64,000 bases of DNA, taken from Akebia trifoliata (lineage: Eukaryota; Streptophyta; Magnoliopsida; Ranunculales; Lardizabalaceae). The translations under genes were made by a program, and so were the position numbers. Positions 12,400 through 21,581 of the stretch are shown piece after piece; position 1 is the stretch's first letter, and every line of letters starts with the position of its first letter. The DNA lies in assembly GCA_017979445.1 (NCBI GenBank), contig CM030717.1, forward strand, positions 25,407,288-25,471,287, given 5' to 3'. The notes under the pieces were generated by a model. It was not told the origin of the DNA and ran no database searches. It worked only from the letters and a program-made list of their open reading frames with translations.

Positions 12400-13224
12400 T
12401 ATATTTCTTTTTTACTTGTTGTACTATTTAATTTTACCATTATAAATTTTTTATTTTATAAGAATTCAAGTTATATTAAAGTAGTAGGAAAAAGATATTT
12501 GGAAAAATATAAAAATATAATTTTCAAAATAATATATCATTCAAATCTAGCGGATAGGGATGGACTTGTATCCAACTCAAGTCAAGCAATATGGACTCAT
12601 ATTTTTATTCAAATCTATTCCAAGAGTCCAAATCTGCTAAATTTGGATTTGGATCACTCGGATTTCGAATAAATCTGACCTATTTTATGTCCTACCAATT
12701 GCGTTGTGAGATGAGAAGTTGCTCTCAATTAAATATTTGAAGTTGTATCGTTTATACACCAAGTTATTTTTCTATATATTGTCATTTGATCAATGCAGTT
12801 GAAAATGGCGATTCAAGAAACCTTGCGTCTCTACTCTCCTGCTCCATTCGTGTCGAGGGAGGTCCTCAAAGAAACTAAAATAGGTGATGTTGTTGTCCCG
12901 AAAGGAATCCACCTTTGGACTGTGATCCCTACACTGCACCGTGACTCGACCATCTGGGGACCGGATGCCAACAACTTTAAGCCTGAGAGATTTGCAAATG
13001 GAATCTTCGATGCTTGCAAGCTTCCACAAGTTTACGTGCCGTTCGGAGTTGGAACTCGACTGTGTTTGGGCCAAAATTTTGCAATGGTAGAATTGAAGAT
13101 AATCCTCTCTCTTATCCTCTCTAACTTCTCATTCTCTCTTTCTAGTAAATACTACCACTCCCCTGTGTACCGAATGATAGTAGAGCCTGGACATGGTGTA
13201 CATCTCCTAATAAAGAGACTCTAA
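2616..13224 (+). CDS. CYP714-type cytochrome P450 (clan 72), five exons, apparently intact
   Basis: Proposed exons are 2616-2883, 5935-6161, 10362-10609, 11735-12104 and 12799-13224. They total 1539 bp and give 512 residues, the usual length of a microsomal plant P450. All junctions are GT-AG and phases match. The protein has a short N-terminal hydrophobic anchor (about residues 4-18), a basic and proline-rich hinge (RPPPS), the I-helix oxygen-binding motif AGHETTA, the K-helix ETLR, the PERF motif (FKPERF) and the heme-cysteine loop [11 protein letters not shown]. Stretches such as HDYT.TLFPYF..WR.QYG and [13 protein letters not shown] are typical of the CYP714 family. Members of that family oxidise gibberellins, and some act on other diterpenoids or triterpenoids; the substrate here cannot be read from sequence. 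Introns 1 (3.05 kb) and 2 (4.2 kb) are long; intron 2 holds the hairpin-element cluster. Exons 3-5 recur beyond the N gap, probably as an assembly artefact. CYP72-family membership is less likely. Confidence 0.88.
2884..5934 (+). other. P450 intron 1
   Basis: A 3051-bp AT-rich intron ending in AATGCAG. It contains many homopolymer A/T runs and no ORF that resembles a known protein. No clear terminal-repeat element was recognised. Short ORFs in it look like chance. Confidence 0.75.
5935..6161 (+). CDS. P450 exon 2
   Basis: It opens by completing a glycine codon and reads [19 protein letters not shown], then SWDLGKP and [17 protein letters not shown], the B to C-helix region of a CYP714-type enzyme with the WxxxR-like C-helix motif (WAHQR). 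The donor GTAAAT at 6162 leaves phase 0. Confidence 0.87.
6606..6635. repeat. (TA)n microsatellite left of E2
   Basis: TA dinucleotide run of about 30 bp that marks the left edge of the hairpin-element cluster. Confidence 0.9.
6636..6987. mobile_element. Hairpin MITE E2, terminal type A
   Basis: Terminal inverted repeats carry ACAAACATTTTGGCAA and its complement. Two internal palindromes share the core GAAGTTTTGGAATGGGCTGA / GATGATCTC and flank an asymmetric centre containing GGACGGTCC. TA repeats lie on both sides. The left tip reads GGGAATGG and the right tip, read from its end, GGGTCCCG, so the element has polarity. Confidence 0.85.
6988..7030. repeat. (TA)n between E2 and E3
   Basis: TA run of about 40 bp with a single phase slip (AATA), separating adjacent hairpin elements. 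Confidence 0.9.
7031..7405 (-). mobile_element. Hairpin MITE E3, terminal type B
   Basis: Its outer module CCTAAGTTTTACCACACAC is repeated inverted at the right end, followed by the shared hairpin core. E3 is essentially the reverse complement of E4: tips, centre orientation and hairpin variants (GATTAGAAGATCATCC) all match in inverted order. Strand is assigned relative to E4. Confidence 0.85.
7406..7437. repeat. (TA)n between E3 and E4
   Basis: TA run of about 30 bp that forms the centre of the E3/E4 giant inverted repeat. Confidence 0.9.
7438..7818 (+). mobile_element. Hairpin MITE E4, terminal type B
   Basis: Same family as E3 in the opposite orientation. The left tip is GGGTCCGG, the right tip read from its end GGGAAATG. 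Terminal module TTTTACCACACACTTTAAC, two inner palindromes, and a centre with GGACGGTCC. TA repeats lie on both sides. Confidence 0.85.
7819..7847. repeat. (TA)n between E4 and E5
   Basis: TA run with one slip, about 29 bp, separating two hairpin elements. Confidence 0.9.
7848..8229. mobile_element. Hairpin MITE E5, terminal type C
   Basis: The outer inverted repeat differs from its neighbours (ACTCACATTGCGACACACCG and complement) but is joined to the same core (GGAATGGGCTGATTTTTTG, GATGATCTC...). The centre is rearranged, with a duplicated GACCGTCC segment. It is an independent terminal module on a shared core. Confidence 0.83.
8230..8257. repeat. (TA)n between E5 and E6
   Basis: TA dinucleotide run of about 28 bp separating two hairpin elements. 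Confidence 0.9.
8258..8620 (+). mobile_element. Hairpin MITE E6, terminal type A
   Basis: Same terminal module and same orientation as E2 (GGGAAATGTTCAGCAACAAA at the left tip). Two core palindromes and the GGACGGTCC centre are present. Differences from E2 are small substitutions and indels. Confidence 0.85.
8621..8693. repeat. Interrupted (TA)n between E6 and E7a
   Basis: About 70 bp of TA repeat with scattered C and G interruptions (CTCTATATAT, ATAGATATAT), so it is older or more mutated than the other runs. Confidence 0.85.
8694..8921. mobile_element. Hairpin MITE E7a, truncated
   Basis: Terminal module CCTACATTTTACCCTACG and its complement at the right end (GGGTAAAGTGTAGGGTGCC). Only one of the two core palindromes remains, because the left palindrome is deleted up to the centre. 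It runs straight into E7b without a TA spacer. Confidence 0.78.
8922..9262 (-). mobile_element. Hairpin MITE E7b, terminal type A, inverted
   Basis: The reverse-oriented relative of E2 and E6. The right tip read from its end is GGGAAATGTTTAGCACC, the centre is reversed and both palindromes are present. The left tip is fused to E7a at GAACATTTTGAC. Confidence 0.8.
9269..9630. mobile_element. Hairpin MITE E8, terminal type D
   Basis: A distinct terminal module (CCTAAAGAGAGCCAAACATTG, cut here to its first part CCTAAAGAGAGCC) is repeated inverted at the right end (GACTCTCTTTAGGACC). The shared core is present but more diverged. Its right part is the first sequence after the N gap, where it recurs from 14706. 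Confidence 0.8.
9631..9848. mobile_element. Hairpin MITE E9, terminal type E, short
   Basis: The outer module contains CCAACGCCGTTGTCCTAT on the left and GACAAAGACGTTGGCT on the right. One core palindrome remains (CGGATG, CTCTATGGTGAGGAGAT). A right-side insertion lengthens the terminal arm. The copy beyond the N gap is at about 14875-15098. Confidence 0.72.
9849..10130. mobile_element. Hairpin MITE E10, decayed
   Basis: It starts in a TAA/ATAA-rich stretch with repeated AATGTAATAAT, then one core palindrome (GTTAGAAGTTTCGGATTTAAC...GAAACTTC, in pieces) and part of the centre. The outer right arm is missing. It recurs at 15099-15378. Confidence 0.6.
10362..10609 (+). CDS. P450 exon 3
   Basis: It begins GGAATGGTGGGG after the acceptor TTGTTGTAG and encodes the D to G-helix region ([27 protein letters not shown]). 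It ends in phase 2 before the donor GTATGT. A decayed relative of its 3' end lies at 39848-39990. Confidence 0.87.
10610..11734 (+). other. P450 intron 3
   Basis: A 1.1 kb intron with a 20-bp perfect palindrome GGTGTCATTTAAATGACACC at 10923-10942, a poly-T run near 11090, a CTAT tetranucleotide run near 11212 and a MITE at 11353-11532. Two in-frame acceptors exist for the next exon: TAG at 11699-11701 and TAG at 11732-11734. The second gives the family-typical length. Confidence 0.7.
11353..11532. mobile_element. MITE with about 65-bp terminal inverted repeats, in P450 intron 3
   Basis: The left arm contains GACAGGTTTGGGAACC and AGATCTGCTCTT; the right arm carries their complements (AAGAGCAGATCT, GGTTCCCAAACCTGTC). 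TAA abuts both ends (left ...ACTAA/CTCACATGG, right CACATGGG/TAATC), a possible 3-bp target duplication as in PIF/Harbinger-type MITEs. Its family is otherwise not recognised. The gap-flanking duplicate is at 16601-16780. Confidence 0.75.
11735..12104 (+). CDS. P450 exon 4 (I-helix)
   Basis: It encodes [15 protein letters not shown], then the E...KDLLHMI segment and the oxygen-activation motif FAGHETTA, ending at LQKMKL before the donor GTAAGA. The start at 11735 completes the split arginine codon and gives family-like spacing. An upstream acceptor at 11701 would add 11 residues. Confidence 0.82.
12105..12798 (+). other. P450 intron 4
   Basis: A 694-bp intron, mostly occupied by a dispersed repeat (12178-12692) with an internal TA run. 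It ends in ATCAATGCAG. Confidence 0.8.
12178..12692 (+). repeat. Dispersed repeat starting GGGCTTAAAATGGGCC
   Basis: About 515 bp rich in GGATCYGGAT-like and ATCCGAAT motifs. A diverged inverted copy lies at 38672-39144 in the DUF936 gene and the gap duplicate at 17426-17940. A run of TA occupies the centre. No coding capacity; family not named. Confidence 0.7.
12799..13224 (+). CDS. P450 exon 5 (K-helix, PERF, heme loop)
   Basis: It encodes [17 protein letters not shown], the [14 protein letters not shown] region, WG.DA..FKPERF, the heme loop [15 protein letters not shown] with the axial cysteine, and ends in a TAA stop. All catalytic landmarks are intact. Confidence 0.9.
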   Translation: MKMAIQETLRLYSPAPFVSREVLKETKIGDVVVPKGIHLWTVIPTLHRDSTIWGPDANNFKPERFANGIFDACKLPQVYVPFGVGTRLCLGQNFAMVELKIILSLILSNFSFSLSSKYYHSPVYRMIVEPGHGVHLLIKRL

Positions 13225-13469
13225 CTAAGTACAAAATATGTAAAGAAATTGAGTGTTGGATTTGAAAAATGGATTTGTAGTACTTGTACTTATGTACAGC
13301 TCCAAGAAAAATGATATTCTTCTTTCCATTTTCAACAATGGTATAAAATGTGGAAAGATCATCAATACATCCAGTTGGGTGTCGCAACTAGAGGACATGT
13401 TACTTATCACCATTGGAATTCTAGGTTCTGTGGACACTATAAGGTAAAGTACTCCCCTTGAGTATTGGG
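13225..13469 (+). other. P450 3' flank
   Basis: Presumed 3' untranslated region and downstream sequence. AT-rich; two short opposing ORFs here look spurious. No clean polyadenylation signal was singled out. Confidence 0.4.
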
Positions 13470-14423
13470 CATAAAGAAATCTGATTTTATTGATAATTCT
13501 TAGATCAATATTATATGAACTCTGATAGGATATTTATACGGATTACATCAACCAAGTTAAGGAAACTAGATGAATATAAATATTCTAATTTACTTAATTG
13601 ATACTAATTAAACCTAATTGATGCAAATCTAATACCTTCAAGATATGTGATGAGAAACACCATAGCATTGATATTGTGTATCTTATGCACAATATTATAA
13701 TGCATACACGTTATCTCTATTACCTTCCCACAATTGCATGGTCCTTTAGATAAATAGCATGAAATTGATTACATAAAATATTAGCCTTTGACATCATGAA
13801 GAAGTTGAAGATGGATTGCTGCAAGGTCAATCATGTTTGATGGTGGCCAACGCCTATCTGTGAAGTCCATCATTATCGAATGCCGCTCATTTTTTAGTCT
13901 ATTAGAGTCGGTAGCCCACTAGATCAAGTCTGATGGATTGTGCGATTTAAATACAAGAACTCTCATTGTAGAGATTTTAGATAAAATAAAAATTGTGATT
14001 GTGATGCATTAATTTGTAAAGTAGAGAGGTTTGTAGAAACATAGAGAAAGGTGAGATTTTTATTGAAAAAAAAAAAAAAAAATACTAATAAAGGGAACTA
14101 AATGATTTAGGTTCGGCGATGATGGTAACACCATCATCAAAGAATGGCGCAACAAGATCGATGTGCTCAATGGAGCTTGAGCTCTGATACCATGTAAAAG
14201 TATGATTTTATTGAGAATTCTTGGATCAATATTACATGAACCCTGATAGGATATTTATAGGGATTACATCAGCTAAGATAAGGAAATTAGATTTACATAA
14301 ATATTCTAATTTACCTAATTGATGCAAATCAAATATCTTCAAGATATGTGATGAGAAACACCATAGCATTGATATTGTGTATCTCATGCACATTATTATA
14401 ATGCATACACCTTATCTCTATTA
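13470..14423 (-). mobile_element. TRIM-type miniature LTR retroelement
   Basis: Direct terminal repeats of about 230-253 bp (13470-13722 and 14193-14423) share GATATGTGATGAGAAACACC and TAGCATTGATATTGTGTATC. The minus strand carries TGGTATCAGAGC, the classic initiator-Met tRNA primer binding site, at 14181-14192 directly after its 5' LTR. A purine tract (TTGTGGGAAGG, minus strand, 13723-13733) precedes its 3' LTR. The internal region is about 470 bp and has no gag or pol. The left-hand LTR has a short extra TAATTAAACC-like segment. Confidence 0.82.
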
Positions 14424-14605
14424 GGGTTGGGGGAAGCTGATGGGATTTTATGAAGCATTCATGAGGTATCTTTACACATTTTTCTGAATTTTCACTACAT
14501 GACAAGAATCTTATTGAGTGTAATATAATTTTGACTAGTTAAATCAAATGTTTTGTGAAAGTTTTGTATTTTGTTATGCTACTCAGAGCAGAGTTGTGGG
14601 GGTGC

Positions 14606-14705
14606 NNNNNNNNNNNNNNNNNNNNNNNNNNNNNNNNNNNNNNNNNNNNNNNNNNNNNNNNNNNNNNNNNNNNNNNNNNNNNNNNNNNNNNNNNNNNNNN
14701 NNNNN
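14606..14705. other. Assembly gap, 100 N
   Basis: Exactly 100 unknown bases, a conventional placeholder for a gap of unknown size. Both sides carry the two copies of the same 5.1 kb sequence, which implies that the real gap is negative (overlapping contigs). Confidence 0.98.
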
Positions 14706-15609
14706 ATCATTTTTTATGGAGTTAGAAGTTTCGGAATGAGATGATTTTTTGTGATGATGATCTCCTCATCATAGAGATCATTCTCACAAAAAAAATAGCT
14801 CATTCTGAAACTTCTAACCCATACATTGAAAAAATGTTTTCGACAATGTTTGACTCTCTTTAGGACCTCCAAACATAGGGTCTTGCTCAACAGCCAACGC
14901 CGTTGTCCTATATGGGTTAGAAGTTTTCATAATGGAGTTTTTGGAATGGGCGGATGTTTTGTAATGACGATCTCTATGGTGAGGAGATATCCTTACAAAA
15001 AATCAGCACAATCTGAAACTTCTTACACATATAGGACAAAGACGTTGGCTCCATCTTGGTTCCCTAACATTGGCTGCCTAACGGGACTCTATATACATGT
15101 AGGGGGCGGATCATGTAATAATAATAATCAATGTAATAATTAACGGGACTCCCTAACGTTGGTTTTTTACGTTGTAAAAACAATGTAATAATAATCATTT
15201 TTCAAAAATATGGGTTAGAAGTTTCGGATTTAACTGATTTTTTAAGAGGATGATCTCTATGATGAGAAGATCATCCTAAAAAATCAGCCCAATCTGAAAC
15301 TTCTAACCCCATCAAAAGTGATTTAAAATGTGGACTGTCGATTTTTTATCAATAATATGTAAACTACTTTTGATGGATCCCTGGTTCGAGGGACATATGT
15401 AATGACAAAAGAGAGAAGCCAATATATATATATATTTCTTATCGTGTTGGTACCAATCCTATCTGAACCTGATCCGTTGGTATAAATATATGCATAAAAA
15501 TTATCTTTCCTCAAAATTAAAAAAAATAATAATAGTAATTAACAAATTTTAGGACTTAAGGTCTGATCTCCATTAAGAGGTAAATATGGATCTGACATAT
15601 TTGTTGTAG

Positions 15610-17607
15610 GGAATGGTGGGGCTAATGGTGGAATCTGCATTGCCATTGTTGAAAACATGGGAAGAAATAATTGAAAGCAAAGGTGGTGTTGCAGAAATTA
15701 TAATTGATGAGGACTTGAGGAACTTCTCAGCAGATGTGATCTCAAGGGTTTGTTTTGGAAGTTCTTATTGTCAAGGAAAAGAGATTTTCTCAAAACTAAG
15801 GTCCCTTCAGAAGACCATGTCTCACCAAAGTTTCCTTTTTGGGATTTCTATCTTTAGGTATGTTGTGCTTCTGTAGTTTTTTCTCTGTTACTTCATTATA
15901 CCCTGGAGACTGACTAATGAAAAAACACATAATCTCGACCCTTGAAATATAAAATACAACGGTAGGGGTGTTTCATAGGGATATGCATTATTGGGATACA
16001 TTTAATTATCAACTGTTGTATGACCATATAAGTAATAAGGAATACAACCAGGCCATTGCTAATGGTATAACCCTCATAACCATTGCTATTTCCTTATATA
16101 TTGGCCTTTGCTAAAATTTTAGTCGTTGTAGGATATGATGACCACCAATATATAATGCACCATCACCGTAGGTGTCATTTAAATGACACCACAGTGCTCT
16201 ATAAGTAATGGTTTGGATTAGGTTTTAAAAAATCATAGAAAACAATTTTTTTTTACGTCACATCTGTCTTTGAAAGCTGGATGGGTGTTGAACTCCCAAA
16301 TTTAAAATTGAAATTCAATGGTGAAGACAAGTCTTTTTTTTTTTTTTTTCTAAAGTTCTTATAATTCTATGCTCTGTAATTGCATGGCACTCGATTATTT
16401 TGAATCCCACATGAAAACACAGCCCATATGAATAGGTGGTCCTTCAGCTCATATAACCCCATCTATCTATCTATTCGTATACGATTATTTGATAGAGAGC
16501 TGAGTTGTTGTTTGTGTCTAATGTTTTCTAGAGACAAAATGTAGATGTTCTATAAGGGAATTTTGAAGAAGAAAAAAAAAACCATGATAATTTGACTAAC
16601 TCACATGGCATACTCAATCTACACCCCTGACATGACAGGTTTGGGAACCATAGATCTGCTCTTGACGAAATACAGAATTTTACTTCCCATAAAAAGTTGC
16701 AGTTCTATATCTAGAGAAGAGCAGATCTACGGTTCCCAAACCTGTCACATCAGGGATGTCGATTTAGTATGTCACATGGGTAATCAAATTATCATGACTC
16801 AAAAAAAAAAAAAGGGTTTTGAAGCAAGTTGCCATCCCCATAATGAAACATGGTTGTCAGCATTCATCATACATTTTTTTTTGAAAGGTCAACAGGGTTA
16901 AGGCAGACCCAGACCAGCTCATTCATCATACATATGCACATATATTTAGGATGATCGTATGTTGGAATCATTTTAATGCTAGAAATCTTCCGAACAAGAG
17001 TAATAGAGAGATATGGAGGTTGGAAAGAGAGATTGAGTCGTTGATTTTGCGAGTAGTGAAGGAACGTAAAGGACCCACACCAACAATATCTGAAAAGGAT
17101 CTACTACACATGATCATGGAAGGGGCAAACAATGATAATCAAGGGGGTTTTGTTCCATCGACTCGCTTTATTGTTGATAATTGCAAGAACATCTACTTTG
17201 CTGGGCATGAAACTACTGCTGTGGCAGCCACTTGGTGCTTGATGTTACTTGCTTTACATCCTGAATGGCAAGATCGTATTCGTGCGGAGGTGGTGGAAGT
17301 TTGTTGTGGTCATCGCTTTCCAGATGTCAATGCACTCCAAAAAATGAAATTGGTAAGACCCAATTGTAGCCTTTGCATGTTGTTGTCCCTTTAATGAATC
17401 TCAATTAATAGTAACCCCATTACTAGGGCTTAAAATGGGCCTGGTTCGGCCTGGATCTGAGTATATCCATATCCCAATTTTATATCTAGATCTATATATG
17501 AATCCTATTAGCCAAAGTCATATCCGAATCATTTTGCTTTCTCTGAATCCGTATCCAATTTGACATAATTACTTGGTTTGATTCGGATAATTTTGGACTA
17601 TTTAACA

Positions 17608-17647
<40 letters not shown>

Positions 17648-18472
17648 TATATTTCTTTTTTACTTGTTGTACTATTTAATTTTACCATTATAAATTTTTT
17701 ATTTTATAAGAATTCAAGTTATATTAAAGTAGTAGGAAAAAGATATTTGGAAAAATATAAAAATATAATTTTCAAAATAATATATCATTCAAATCTAGCG
17801 GATAGGGATGGACTTGTATCCAACTCAAGTCAAGCAATATGGACTCATATTTTTATTCAAATCTATTCCAAGAGTCCAAATCTGCTAAATTTGGATTTGG
17901 ATCACTCGGATTTCGAATAAATCTGACCTATTTTATGTCCTACCAATTGCGTTGTGAGATGAGAAGTTGCTCTCAATTAAATATTTGAAGTTGTATCGTT
18001 TATACACCAAGTTATTTTTCTATATATTGTCATTTGATCAATGCAGTTGAAAATGGCGATTCAAGAAACCTTGCGTCTCTACTCTCCTGCTCCATTCGTG
18101 TCGAGGGAGGTCCTCAAAGAAACTAAAATAGGTGATGTTGTTGTCCCGAAAGGAATCCACCTTTGGACTGTGATCCCTACACTGCACCGTGACTCGACCA
18201 TCTGGGGACCGGATGCCAACAACTTTAAGCCTGAGAGATTTGCAAATGGAATCTTCGATGCTTGCAAGCTTCCACAAGTTTACGTGCCGTTCGGAGTTGG
18301 AACTCGACTGTGTTTGGGCCAAAATTTTGCAATGGTAGAATTGAAGATAATCCTCTCTCTTATCCTCTCTAACTTCTCATTCTCTCTTTCTAGTAAATAC
18401 TACCACTCCCCTGTGTACCGAATGATAGTAGAGCCTGGACATGGTGTACATCTCCTAATAAAGAGACTCTAA
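15610..18472 (+). pseudogene. P450 exons 3-5, duplicate of 10362-13224 (probable assembly artefact)
   Basis: Exons would be 15610-15857, 16983-17352 and 18047-18472. The encoded segments are identical to those of the gene on the left. Exons 1 and 2 are absent upstream because the sequence breaks at the gap within intron 2. If the duplication were real this would be a 5'-truncated gene. The exact coincidence of both copy ends with the N run makes an unmerged overlap far more likely, so it should not be counted as a second gene without checking. Confidence 0.8.
16601..16780. mobile_element. Intron MITE, right gap-flanking copy
   Basis: Identical counterpart of the MITE at 11353-11532, carried along in the duplicated segment. 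Confidence 0.7.
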
Positions 18473-18717
18473 CTAAGTACAAAATATGTAAAGAAATTGA
18501 GTGTTGGATTTGAAAAATGGATTTGTAGTACTTGTACTTATGTACAGCTCCAAGAAAAATGATATTCTTCTTTCCATTTTCAACAATGGTATAAAATGTG
18601 GAAAGATCATCAATACATCCAGTTGGGTGTCGCAACTAGAGGACATGTTACTTATCACCATTGGAATTCTAGGTTCTGTGGACACTATAAGGTAAAGTAC
18701 TCCCCTTGAGTATTGGG

Positions 18718-19671
18718 CATAAAGAAATCTGATTTTATTGATAATTCTTAGATCAATATTATATGAACTCTGATAGGATATTTATACGGATTACATCAAC
18801 CAAGTTAAGGAAACTAGATGAATATAAATATTCTAATTTACTTAATTGATACTAATTAAACCTAATTGATGCAAATCTAATACCTTCAAGATATGTGATG
18901 AGAAACACCATAGCATTGATATTGTGTATCTTATGCACAATATTATAATGCATACACGTTATCTCTATTACCTTCCCACAATTGCATGGTCCTTTAGATA
19001 AATAGCATGAAATTGATTACATAAAATATTAGCCTTTGACATCATGAAGAAGTTGAAGATGGATTGCTGCAAGGTCAATCATGTTTGATGGTGGCCAACG
19101 CCTATCTGTGAAGTCCATCATTATCGAATGCCGCTCATTTTTTAGTCTATTAGAGTCGGTAGCCCACTAGATCAAGTCTGATGGATTGTGCGATTTAAAT
19201 ACAAGAACTCTCATTGTAGAGATTTTAGATAAAATAAAAATTGTGATTGTGATGCATTAATTTGTAAAGTAGAGAGGTTTGTAGAAACATAGAGAAAGGT
19301 GAGATTTTTATTGAAAAAAAAAAAAAAAAATACTAATAAAGGGAACTAAATGATTTAGGTTCGGCGATGATGGTAACACCATCATCAAAGAATGGCGCAA
19401 CAAGATCGATGTGCTCAATGGAGCTTGAGCTCTGATACCATGTAAAAGTATGATTTTATTGAGAATTCTTGGATCAATATTACATGAACCCTGATAGGAT
19501 ATTTATAGGGATTACATCAGCTAAGATAAGGAAATTAGATTTACATAAATATTCTAATTTACCTAATTGATGCAAATCAAATATCTTCAAGATATGTGAT
19601 GAGAAACACCATAGCATTGATATTGTGTATCTCATGCACATTATTATAATGCATACACCTTATCTCTATTA
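18718..19671 (-). mobile_element. TRIM element, right gap-flanking copy
   Basis: Same element as 13470-14423 with the same LTRs, primer binding site and purine tract. It is part of the gap-flanking duplicate and not an independent insertion. Confidence 0.78.
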
Positions 19672-19852
19672 GGGTGGGGGAAGCTGATGGGATTTTATGA
19701 AGCATTCATGAGGTATCTTTACACATTTTTCTGAATTTTCACTACATGACAAGAATCTTATTGAGTGTAATATAATTTTGACTAGTTAAATCAAATGTTT
19801 TGTGAAAGTTTTGTATTTTGTTATGCTACTCAGAGCAGAGTTGTGGGGGTGC

Positions 19853-20292
19853 AGGGAGCAGCGCCCCCACCATTAAGCTCTTGTCTCTTTGAGTTGCTTC
19901 ATTCTTAGCTTGATTAATTGTGTTTCTAAATCTAGGGTTTCATGTTCACATGTTGGATTTGTCGAAGAATTATCTAGGTTTGTCTACTCCAAGTATTGAA
20001 ATTCCTAGGTTAAAATGGTGGTTCTCAAGTCCATACTAGATACTAGTGGACCAACAAAGAAACAACATAAATGGGCCTTGGAGTACATGAAAATTGGGTC
20101 CAAAAGGAAAAATTTGTATTTAGATCTTCCTTTTTTAATGAAATATTTGAGGTTAAAGTTTCTCACTCTAACTATTTTGTTGGAGTGAATTATTAAATGT
20201 AAAGGAGGTTAAATTTTAAAGTTCTTATTACTCTCACATGGAATAAATAGAAGAGGGAAACCTCCTTCTATATATGATCGGTAAAAACTAAT
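19853..20292. other. Intergenic sequence, nothing recognised
   Basis: Single-copy sequence after the gap-flanking duplicate. No ORF with recognisable similarity and no terminal repeat seen. Confidence 0.4.
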
Positions 20293-20467
20293 GGAAAAAT
20301 GCTAAATTGACTTCCCACAACATTGTGTTCAACACTACGCTGATGGGGTGCACTGGCTGTGTGCACAAAACCATAGATAAAATCTCAACATACGAGTGAA
20401 AAGCATCAATGGTTTTTTGCAATCCACCACATCATCACAGTGTTGTAGGGAGTCAGTGTAGAAAGGC
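20293..20467. mobile_element. Small MITE, about 175 bp
   Basis: Imperfect terminal inverted repeats of about 40 bp: the left arm contains GACTTCCCACAACATTGTG, the right arm CACAGTGTTGTAGGGAGTC. No coding capacity. Exact ends are uncertain and no target duplication is claimed. Confidence 0.65.
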
Positions 20468-21079
20468 TCAAAACAATTAAGCGAACCTCTCAAATGGCAC
20501 ACATGCCATGATTAGCTAGGTCGGATTGGATTGGATGTAGACGTAGTGCCATCGGCCAAATTGCTCTCTTCAAACCCAAGCTTGTGGGTTGCATGTAATT
20601 CACTCCTATCTTTTTGGCCAAAGTTATTTAATGTTATTTTATTTTATTTTAATTTCCAATTTTACCCTTTCTTTGATTCATTGTATAATCGAATAAGTGC
20701 CAAAGAGGCTACATGTACATACTGTGTCTCTCCTAATAGTGCGTGCAACTTGGTCCAGTTCAAACCAAGAATTTTATCAAACTGACAACTTTGGGCTTTG
20801 TTTCCTAGTTTGGAACAAGTTGCAGTTGGGTTCTAGATTAAGAAAATGGAGAATCGATAAATTTGGTTTGATTTGGTTCGATTCTTGATTTAAGACTTAT
20901 ATAAAACTATAGAGGGAAATAACCACACAATCATCTAGACCGTATATGTGTCCAGGCCAATTAAGTGGTACTATGCGCAGATTAGCATACGAGACTCTAC
21001 CCAGCAGAAGGGCAAGCCAAGGTAGAGAGCGCCTAGCTTGGCTAGGAAGGTAGCATAGCACTGAACAAGACCTGGTCTG
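20468..21079. other. Intergenic sequence, nothing recognised
   Basis: AT-rich sequence with two short ORFs that lack similarity to known proteins. An almost perfect GACCAGGTC palindromic pair (GACCTGGTCTG / CAGACCAGGTC) lies at the right edge, near 21069-21099. Confidence 0.35.
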
Positions 21080-21510
21080 TTAAGTAAGGCAGACCAGGTC
21101 AAAGAATACCCTTAATTTTGATGTGCGCATGTCAAGCTCAGAGATCTCGGAAGAAATCTCCCCAATATAGCATATCCAATCCCAAAGATCCCCATTCTGT
21201 TTAGAATTCTCGGAATCAGGGGATTCTCCGAGATCACCTCCCACGAGAAGAGGAAACCCTAATTCAGATAAAGAATCTATAAATAGCACAATATGCACAA
21301 ACTTAAGGATCTTTTAGCCGATTGAGAGTCTAACCAGTTTTATCCATTATTCCTCTACTACTCTAAGTTGAGCATCGGAGAGTTTTTAACAGGTACCACA
21401 CCAGTGTCAGAAAGAATGTGGAAGGAGTGACATTGGATTCGTGAAGTAGAGTCCACCGGCATCGTTCATCAAAATCTGACCCCACAAGAACCAAACCAAA
21501 TTGAGAATCG
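21080..21510 (+). mobile_element. LTR-like fragment (Ty3/Gypsy type)
   Basis: It contains a TATA box (TATAAATA at 21278-21285), then GAGCATCGGAGAG, an arrangement like the R/U5 part of Tat- or Athila-type LTRs (compare GAGCGTCGGAG near 46070). No primer binding site or internal region follows, so it may be a solo LTR or fragment. Confidence 0.45.
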
Positions 21511-21581
21511 AGCCCTCGTGTAATAAATCAATGTATATCAATTTATTATGAATTATTTTAGGAGTTAAGTTATAGACTGAT

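Larger units (their letters stand above)
9461..14605 (+). repeat. Gap-flanking duplicate, left copy
   Basis: 5145 bp that recur at 14706-19852 with a constant offset of 5248 over most of the length. The left copy ends exactly at the first N. The few differences I saw are one-base indels or substitutions near 9668-9856, close to where the right-hand contig begins, and one near 14425, close to where the left-hand contig ends. This pattern fits two contigs overlapping without being merged. Confidence 0.9.
14706..19852 (+). repeat. Gap-flanking duplicate, right copy
   Basis: It begins exactly after the last N and ends at 19852, where the left copy met the gap; unique sequence continues at 19853. 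It contains part of E8, then E9 and E10, P450 exons 3-5, the intron MITE and the TRIM, all in the same order. The translated exons are identical to the left copy. Confidence 0.9.

Noticed and set aside
12790..13437. Minus-strand ORFs over P450 exon 5 and its 3' flank
   Set aside because: They are shadows of the coding exon or short AT-rich frames without similarity.
14548..14739. 63-codon ORF spanning the gap
   Set aside because: It is translated through 34 unknown codons and has no meaning.
15610..18472. A second functional P450 gene
   Set aside because: Only exons 3-5 are present, identical to the left copy, and both repeat copies end exactly at the N run. An assembly overlap explains it better.
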